From: Hoeflea_A sp040932035
GTDB lineage: Bacteria > Pseudomonadota > Alphaproteobacteria > Rhizobiales > Rhizobiaceae
NCBI RefSeq assembly: GCF_040932035.1
Contig: NZ_JBFRBB010000003.1
Location: 124,001 to 188,000 of the forward strand
Length of the DNA stretch: 64,000 nt
Direction: 5' to 3'
Shown here: positions 59,392-64,000 of the stretch, in pieces
Layout of the letters: every line of letters starts with the position of its first letter
How positions within the stretch are numbered: the stretch's first letter is position 1
Translations under genes and position numbers: made by a program
Notes under the pieces: model-generated
Seen by the model: only the letters and a program-made list of their open reading frames with translations
Database searches by the model: none
What the model was told of the DNA's origin: nothing

Positions 59392-60387
59392 ATGAAAACA
59401 GTTCTGCCGCTCATTGCCGCCTTTGTCCTGGCCTGCCTGCCTGCTCTGGCGGCGCAGTCCGAAGACACGACCGCTGACGCAACTGCGGAAACCGGGATTG
59501 TGCCGGCGGCAGGCAATGATGCCGCAACTGCCGGTGAAACCGCCTCCGATGAGGCGGGAGGAGATGCCGCCTATGGTGCATTTCAACGGGGCCACTATCT
59601 GACAGCCTTTCAACTGGCTCTGCCACGGGCGAAACTCGGTGATCCGGCTGCGCAGACACTGATTGCCGAAATATATTCGCGTGGTCTCGGTCTTCCCAAG
59701 AACAACAAGGAAGCGGCATTCTGGTATGAATCCGCCGCAGAAGGCGGCGATACCGCAGCGCAACTCAAATATGCCCTGATGTTGCTTGAAGGGCGGTATG
59801 TGGCGCCCGATCCGGAACGGGCAAAGGAGCTGATGCGGCTTGCAGCAGACGCCGGGAACTCATCGGCGCAGTTCAATTACGGTCAAATCCTGATCACCGC
59901 GCAACCGGGCAGGGACGGCGTCCAAAAGGCGCTTCCATATATGACCCGGGCAGCAGAAAGCGGCATAGCAGACGCGCAGTTCGCGCTGGCGCAGATTTAC
60001 GCCTATGGCACAGGGCTTGACGAGGCCGATCCGCAACAGGCGCGCGCCTGGCTGATCCGCGCGGCACGGTCGGGTTTCGACACCGCGCAGCTCGACCTTG
60101 CCGTCTGGCTGATCGATGGCATTGGCGGCAAGATTGATTATGAAGCCGGTTTCGGCTGGATGCGCCGCGCTGCCAACACAGGCAATGTCATGGCGCAAAA
60201 CCGGCTGTCGCATCTTTATATCAACGCCATCGGCACAAGGCCCGACCCGATCGAGGCCGCCAAATGGTACATCCTGTCGCGCCGGGCAGGGCTCGAGGAC
60301 CACAGCCTTGAAGACTTTTTTCAAGGGCTAACCGCCGATGAGCAAAAGGCGGGCATCGAGGCTGCCAACAATTTCAGATCACGCTGA
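59392..60387 (+). CDS. Sel1-repeat (TPR-like) exported protein
   Basis: 331 residues with a signal peptide (AAFVLACLPALAAQ), an acidic Ala/Thr-rich stretch, then consecutive Sel1 repeats from ~65 to ~305 (PAAQTLIAEIYSRGLGLPKN, TAAQLKYALMLLEGRY, SSAQFNYGQILIT, ADAQFALAQIYAYGTGLDEA, DTAQLDLAVWLIDGIGG, NVMAQNRLSHLYINAIG). Probably a periplasmic scaffold. Nine bases separate it from the ThiE-like gene upstream, and efp follows. Confidence 0.88.
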   Translation: MKTVLPLIAAFVLACLPALAAQSEDTTADATAETGIVPAAGNDAATAGETASDEAGGDAAYGAFQRGHYLTAFQLALPRAKLGDPAAQTLIAEIYSRGLGLPKNNKEAAFWYESAAEGGDTAAQLKYALMLLEGRYVAPDPERAKELMRLAADAGNSSAQFNYGQILITAQPGRDGVQKALPYMTRAAESGIADAQFALAQIYAYGTGLDEADPQQARAWLIRAARSGFDTAQLDLAVWLIDGIGGKIDYEAGFGWMRRAANTGNVMAQNRLSHLYINAIGTRPDPIEAAKWYILSRRAGLEDHSLEDFFQGLTADEQKAGIEAANNFRSR

Positions 60388-60485
60388 AGAAAGCCCGAAA
60401 GAGCCTGAATCGGACAGCGGGCTTGCATGTGCGGCTCAATTGTGTTCTTGAGGCGCCGATTTGGCAGTTTACCGGAATTGTTCCC

Positions 60486-61049
60486 ATGAAGATAAACGGA
60501 AATGAAATTCGCCCGGGCAATGTGATCGAGCACAATAAGAGCCTGTGGGTGGCAGTGAAAACCAATGCGGTCAAACCCGGAAAGGGTGGTGCGTTCAACC
60601 AGGTTGAACTGAAGAACCTGCTTGACGGCACCAAGCTCAACGAACGGTTCCGCGCATCGGAAACCGTCGAGAGGGTTCGGCTGGAGCAGAAGGATTTCCA
60701 GTATCTGTACGAGCAGGGCGATATGCTCGTCTTCATGGACAACGAGACCTATGAGCAGCTGGAGCTGCAACAGGATTTTGTCGGCGACCGCGCCAAGTTT
60801 CTTCAGGACGGCATGATGGTCACCGTCGAGCTCTACGAGGAAAAGCCGATCGGAGTCTCGCTGCCCGACCAGGTGACACTGACCATCACGGAGGCAGATC
60901 CCGTCGTCAAGGGACAGACGGCGGCCTCTTCCTATAAGCCTGCCGTTATGGAAAACGGTGTCCGGGTCATGGTTCCGCCTTTCATTGAGGCCGGCGAACG
61001 GATCCTGGTCGACACCAATGAAATAACCTATATCCGCCGGGCGGACTGA
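60486..61049 (+). CDS. efp: Elongation factor P
   Basis: 187 residues from the ATG at 60486. The KOW-like domain I has the modification-site loop VKPGKGGAF (lysine 33), followed by the OB-fold domains with VELYEEKPIGVSLPDQVTL and VPPFIEAGERILVDTN. It relieves ribosome stalling on polyproline. The longer frame starting at 60423 is not needed. A strong hairpin follows the gene. Confidence 0.96.
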   Translation: MKINGNEIRPGNVIEHNKSLWVAVKTNAVKPGKGGAFNQVELKNLLDGTKLNERFRASETVERVRLEQKDFQYLYEQGDMLVFMDNETYEQLELQQDFVGDRAKFLQDGMMVTVELYEEKPIGVSLPDQVTLTITEADPVVKGQTAASSYKPAVMENGVRVMVPPFIEAGERILVDTNEITYIRRAD

Positions 61050-61062
61050 CCCGCCCGACCGG

Positions 61063-61092
61063 GCCGGAGCGCGCCATGATGCGCGCTCCGGC
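61063..61092. terminator. GC-rich hairpin behind efp
   Basis: GCCGGAGCGCGC (61063-61074) and GCGCGCTCCGGC (61081-61092) form a perfect 12-bp stem with a six-base loop, 13 bp after the efp stop. On the plus strand it is followed by AAAAAC, not U, so it is either a non-canonical terminator or a 3'-end protector. Confidence 0.65.
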
Positions 61093-61118
61093 AAAAACAC
61101 GCATCAAGGCAGAAAAAT

Positions 61119-61913
61119 ATGGCCCGCTCAGCGCTCCTCAATGTCATGGTCCAGGCCGCCCTGAAGGCCGGGCGCTCGCTCTCACGCGATTTTGGCGAGG
61201 TTCAAAATCTCCAGGTGTCGCTAAAGGGACCGAGTGACTATGTCAGCCAGGCGGACCGCAAGGCCGAGGAAATCATCCTTGGCGAATTGTCCCGGGCGCG
61301 TCCGACATACGGGGTTCTTGCCGAAGAAAGCGGCGAAGAAAAGGGCACCGACGGCCAGCACCGGTGGATCGTTGATCCGCTGGACGGCACCACGAATTTT
61401 CTGCACGGCATTCCGCTTTTTGCAGTTTCCATTGCGCTTGAGCGTCAGGGTGAGATCGTTGCGGGCGTTGTTTACAACCCGGCAATGGACGAGCTCTTTA
61501 CCGCCGAGCGCGGCAACGGGGCGTTTGTCAATGACCGCCGCATGCGGGTTGCCGGCCGCAGGACGCTGACCGACTGTGTGATCGGCACAGGGGTTCCGCA
61601 TCTCGGCCGTGGCCAACACGGCAAATATCTCATTGAGTTACGACATGTGATGGGTGAAGTCGCAGGGATCCGGCGCATGGGCGCCGCGGCGCTTGATCTT
61701 GCCTATGTCGCTGCGGGACGCCTCGACGGCTTTTGGGAAGAAAGCCTTTCTCCGTGGGACTTAGCGGCGGGAATCCTGATGATCCGCGAAGCCGGCGGCT
61801 TCGTTTCGGACCGTGACGGCGGTGGCCGTATGTTCGAAAAGCAGAACATTGTCGCCGGCAATGAGCGCATCCACAAAGAACTGATGTCGGTTCTCAAGCG
61901 ACCGGCAAATTAG
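61119..61913 (+). CDS. suhB: Inositol monophosphatase family protein, SuhB type
   Basis: 264 residues: LSVSLKG-like N-terminal region, EESGEEKG, DPLDGTTNFLHGIPLFAVS and the C-terminal WDLAAGILMIREAGG. These are the metal-binding motifs of inositol monophosphatases and agree with the rhizobial SuhB type. It removes phosphate from inositol-1-phosphate or related substrates, and in E. coli SuhB also assists rRNA transcription. The gene order efp-suhB fits the local rhizobial cluster. Confidence 0.9.
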   Translation: MARSALLNVMVQAALKAGRSLSRDFGEVQNLQVSLKGPSDYVSQADRKAEEIILGELSRARPTYGVLAEESGEEKGTDGQHRWIVDPLDGTTNFLHGIPLFAVSIALERQGEIVAGVVYNPAMDELFTAERGNGAFVNDRRMRVAGRRTLTDCVIGTGVPHLGRGQHGKYLIELRHVMGEVAGIRRMGAAALDLAYVAAGRLDGFWEESLSPWDLAAGILMIREAGGFVSDRDGGGRMFEKQNIVAGNERIHKELMSVLKRPAN

Positions 61914-62150
61914 CGTCCAATTTTGATTCTAAGTGCTATTCTTTGTCATCCGGCCTTTCCATTTGATCTTGTTTTTGTTTAGTTTCATGGGGCCTTGTTA
62001 GAGGCAAGAGGCAAACAAAGCGGAGCAGATTGCATATCCGCCGGCTGGCTGGCGGCATTTTTGCCCCGTACAAGAATGGATTCGGTCAGTGCCGCCGGGG
62101 AACTGCGGGCGGCGGTGGGCCAACGGATTAAAGAGTAGGGTACGCAGCTT

Positions 62151-63227
62151 ATGGCGAAGCTAAGACTCTCGGGGTGGGGCTTGTCGGATCAGGACATCGG
62201 GATGGAGCCACACCGGTTGTCGAGTCCGCTGGTCTTCTTCTGGAGCCAGGTCATCTTCCTCATCATGACAGGGTTCCTTGCCGCTATATTGTACCGGCAG
62301 ATTTCAAGCGCTTTTTTTGCCAATCCCGGACTTAACGGGCTGATATTGTTTGTTCTCGGGATCGGTGTGCTGCTGGCGGTCAACCAGGTGCTGCGGTTGC
62401 GTCCCGAGGTCAGCTGGGTCAATTCGTTCCGCCAGGGCGGCGACAGAATGCGCGGCTCGCGCAGTCCCACACTGCTTGCGCCGATGCGGGTTCTGCTCAG
62501 CCGCAAGCAGTCCATGTCGCTGTCGACAACCTCGTTGCGCTCCATTCTCGATTCGATCGCCACGCGGCTTGATGAATCGCGCGACACGTCCCGCTACATG
62601 ATCGGTCTTCTCGTTTTTCTCGGCCTGCTTGGTACCTTCTGGGGTTTGTTGCTGACCATCGGATCGATAAACACGGTTATCCAGTCCCTTGATCCCGGGT
62701 CCGGCAGTACCAGCGATGTGCTGCAGGAACTTAAAGACGGCCTGGAAGCGCCGCTCGCCGGTATGGGCACTGCGTTTTCCTCATCGCTTTTCGGGCTGGC
62801 GGGATCGCTTGTTCTTGGTTTTCTCGACCTTCAGGCGGGCCGTGCGCAGAACCGATTTTACACCGAGCTTGAAAACTGGCTCTCCACAGTCACCGATCCG
62901 GATTTCGACATTGTCGCCCCGGAAATGGGAACGGGTGCAGAATCGTCCGAAGACATTCGCCGCCTGTCCGAAACCGTGCAGACCATGGCGCAGTCCGGCG
63001 GCGGCATCAATCAGCGCTCGACGGCGGCGATGGCCAACCTTGCCGAAGGCATCCAGGGACTTGTAAAAAACATGCGCAACGAGCAGCAGATGCTGCGCGA
63101 CTGGATTGAGGCGCAGCAGTCGGAGGCCAAGGCCATGCGGCAGACGCTGGACACCTTGGGATCCGAAATCGGCAAGATGGATGGCGTCGACGGGGACGGC
63201 AATTCCAAGAAAGCCAAGGGTAACTAA
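62151..63227 (+). CDS. MotA/TolQ/ExbB proton channel-like protein
   Basis: 358 residues with membrane segments at ~30-50, ~60-80, ~150-170 and ~200-220 (PLVFFWSQVIFLIMTGFLAA, LILFVLGIGVLLAVN, RYMIGLLVFLGLLGTFWGLL, TAFSSSLFGLAGSLVLGF) and a long C-terminal coiled region. The GTFWGLLLTIGSI/GMGTAFSSSLFGLAG pair is the MotA/ExbB channel signature. It is followed after three bases by a MotB/OmpA-like gene, so it is a non-flagellar stator pair. Inner membrane, probable proton-driven envelope function. Confidence 0.85.
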   Translation: MAKLRLSGWGLSDQDIGMEPHRLSSPLVFFWSQVIFLIMTGFLAAILYRQISSAFFANPGLNGLILFVLGIGVLLAVNQVLRLRPEVSWVNSFRQGGDRMRGSRSPTLLAPMRVLLSRKQSMSLSTTSLRSILDSIATRLDESRDTSRYMIGLLVFLGLLGTFWGLLLTIGSINTVIQSLDPGSGSTSDVLQELKDGLEAPLAGMGTAFSSSLFGLAGSLVLGFLDLQAGRAQNRFYTELENWLSTVTDPDFDIVAPEMGTGAESSEDIRRLSETVQTMAQSGGGINQRSTAAMANLAEGIQGLVKNMRNEQQMLRDWIEAQQSEAKAMRQTLDTLGSEIGKMDGVDGDGNSKKAKGN

Positions 63228-63230
63228 GAT

Positions 63231-64000
63231 ATGGCGCTGGCGAGAAACCGGCGTCGTGATCGCGGCGTGGACTTCTGGCCGGGCTTCGTCGATGCCCTGT
63301 CGACATTGCTGCTGGCCATCATGTTCCTGCTGTCGGTCTTTGTCATCGCGCAGTTTTTGCTCAGCCGCGAAATCAGTGGCCGTGACGAGGTTCTCAACCG
63401 TCTCAACAGCCAGATCAATGAACTGACGCAGCTTCTTGCCCTAGAGCAGTCCGGAAAGCAGGACCTTGAAGATGCGCTGGCCAACATGCAGGCGACGCTG
63501 GCCGATGCCGAGGGCGAACGTTCGCGGCTTCAGGCGCTTTTGGCGCGGGGAGCAGGTGCGTCGAGCGCCGCCGAGGCCGAGATCGGAACGCTTTCGCAGT
63601 CTCTCGACGAACAGCGTCAGATCAGCCAGCGGGCACTGTCGCAGGTCGAACTTCTGAACCAGCAGATCGCTGCCCTCAGGCGGCAGATTGCGGCGCTTGA
63701 GGATGCGCTGGATGTGTCGGAGGAAAAGGACCGTGAATCGCAGGTCAAGATCGCTGATCTCGGCCGCCGGCTCAATGTTGCGCTCGCCCAGCGCGTCCAG
63801 GAGCTCAACCGCTACCGTTCGGATTTTTTCGGCCGTTTGCGTGAAATTCTGTCGGACCGTGAAAATATCCGCATCGTCGGCGACCGTTTCGTGTTTCAGT
63901 CGGAAGTGCTTTTTTCATCCGGCAGCGCAGATCTCAATCCGGAAGGCCAGCAGGAAATGGGCAAGCTCGCCAGTGCGCTGCTCGAACTTGCCCGGGAGAT
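63231..64000 (+). CDS. MotB/OmpA-like peptidoglycan-associated protein, 3' truncated
   Basis: The frame starts MALARNRRRDRGVDFWPGFV, followed by a single membrane helix (LSTLLLAIMFLLSVFVIAQF) carrying the Asp-containing DALS segment typical of stator B subunits. A long coiled coil (residues ~50-190) then leads to an OmpA-like domain that begins near residue ~205 (REILSDRENIRIVGDRFVFQ, LFSSGSADLNPEGQ). The gene runs off the window after ~256 codons. It partners the preceding MotA/ExbB-like gene, which ends three bases earlier. Confidence 0.88.
   Translation, partial: MALARNRRRDRGVDFWPGFVDALSTLLLAIMFLLSVFVIAQFLLSREISGRDEVLNRLNSQINELTQLLALEQSGKQDLEDALANMQATLADAEGERSRLQALLARGAGASSAAEAEIGTLSQSLDEQRQISQRALSQVELLNQQIAALRRQIAALEDALDVSEEKDRESQVKIADLGRRLNVALAQRVQELNRYRSDFFGRLREILSDRENIRIVGDRFVFQSEVLFSSGSADLNPEGQQEMGKLASALLELARE

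Noticed and set aside
61063..61092. Canonical rho-independent terminator after efp
   Set aside because: The stem is perfect but a U-run is absent on the plus strand (AAAAAC follows), so only a non-canonical role is claimed.

Overview
The window is chromosomal DNA from an alphaproteobacterium of the order Hyphomicrobiales (Rhizobiales), probably a Rhizobiaceae/Phyllobacteriaceae-type organism. The base composition looks GC-rich (roughly 60 %, by eye). The placement rests on several lineage markers: cpdR next to an N-formylglutamate amidohydrolase and an MmgR-type small RNA, an Omp10 lipoprotein of the Brucella type, GapR (DUF2312), a cysteine-free 41-residue L36, homospermidine synthase, and the block thiE-like/Sel1/efp/suhB/MotA-like/OmpA-like. 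No prophage, CRISPR array, plasmid function or autonomous transposase is visible. Both ends cut genes (a TetR regulator at the left, an OmpA/MotB-like protein at the right).

Layout. 1-4 kb: TetR regulators, a DHA2-type multidrug exporter with two near-identical palindromic operators, and a CPBP membrane protease relative. 4-9 kb: the starvation/stress operon prkA-yeaH-spoVR (minus strand). 9-12.5 kb: tRNA-Val(GAC), cpdR, N-formylglutamate amidohydrolase, the sRNA mmgR with promoter and terminator, and a histidinol-phosphatase-type enzyme. 12.6-16 kb: AraC regulator divergent from the oxygen-sensitive glycyl-radical pair yjjI-yjjW. 16-17.7 kb: a lysophospholipase-like hydrolase and a small heat-shock gene with an RpoH-type promoter and a ROSE-like RNA thermometer. 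17.7-20.4 kb: a complete bufferin (copper-binding RiPP) operon bufA-bufB-bufC-doxX. 20.7-28.6 kb: threonine aldolase and gltBD. 28.7-37 kb: envelope genes (SGNH hydrolase, MltB-type transglycosylase, galU, beta-barrel protein, NfeD/SPFH pair), a MITE and hemH. 37-46.5 kb: a LysM-tailed 5'-nucleotidase, a PaaK-like ligase, omp10, two palindromic mini-elements, homospermidine synthase, pabBC and pepF. 46.9-55.6 kb: a DUF882 murein hydrolase relative, gapR, DUF1244, DUF1036-pyk, a hydrolase, a TPR protein, rpmJ and purEK. 55.8-64 kb: two YdcH small proteins, an acyl-CoA synthetase, a TauE/SafE exporter, a ThiE-like protein, a Sel1 protein, efp, suhB and a MotA/OmpA-like pair.

The least ordinary items are the bufferin operon, the ROSE-like leader, the glycyl-radical cassette and the non-coding mobile sequence. 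Three palindromic elements (about 297, 70 and 72 bp) sit in CTAG sites in the manner of IS630-family insertions. Two of them sit exactly in the TAG stop codon of a neighbouring gene, which the element restores with its own first base. A 63-bp core of the largest element recurs between yeaH and prkA.
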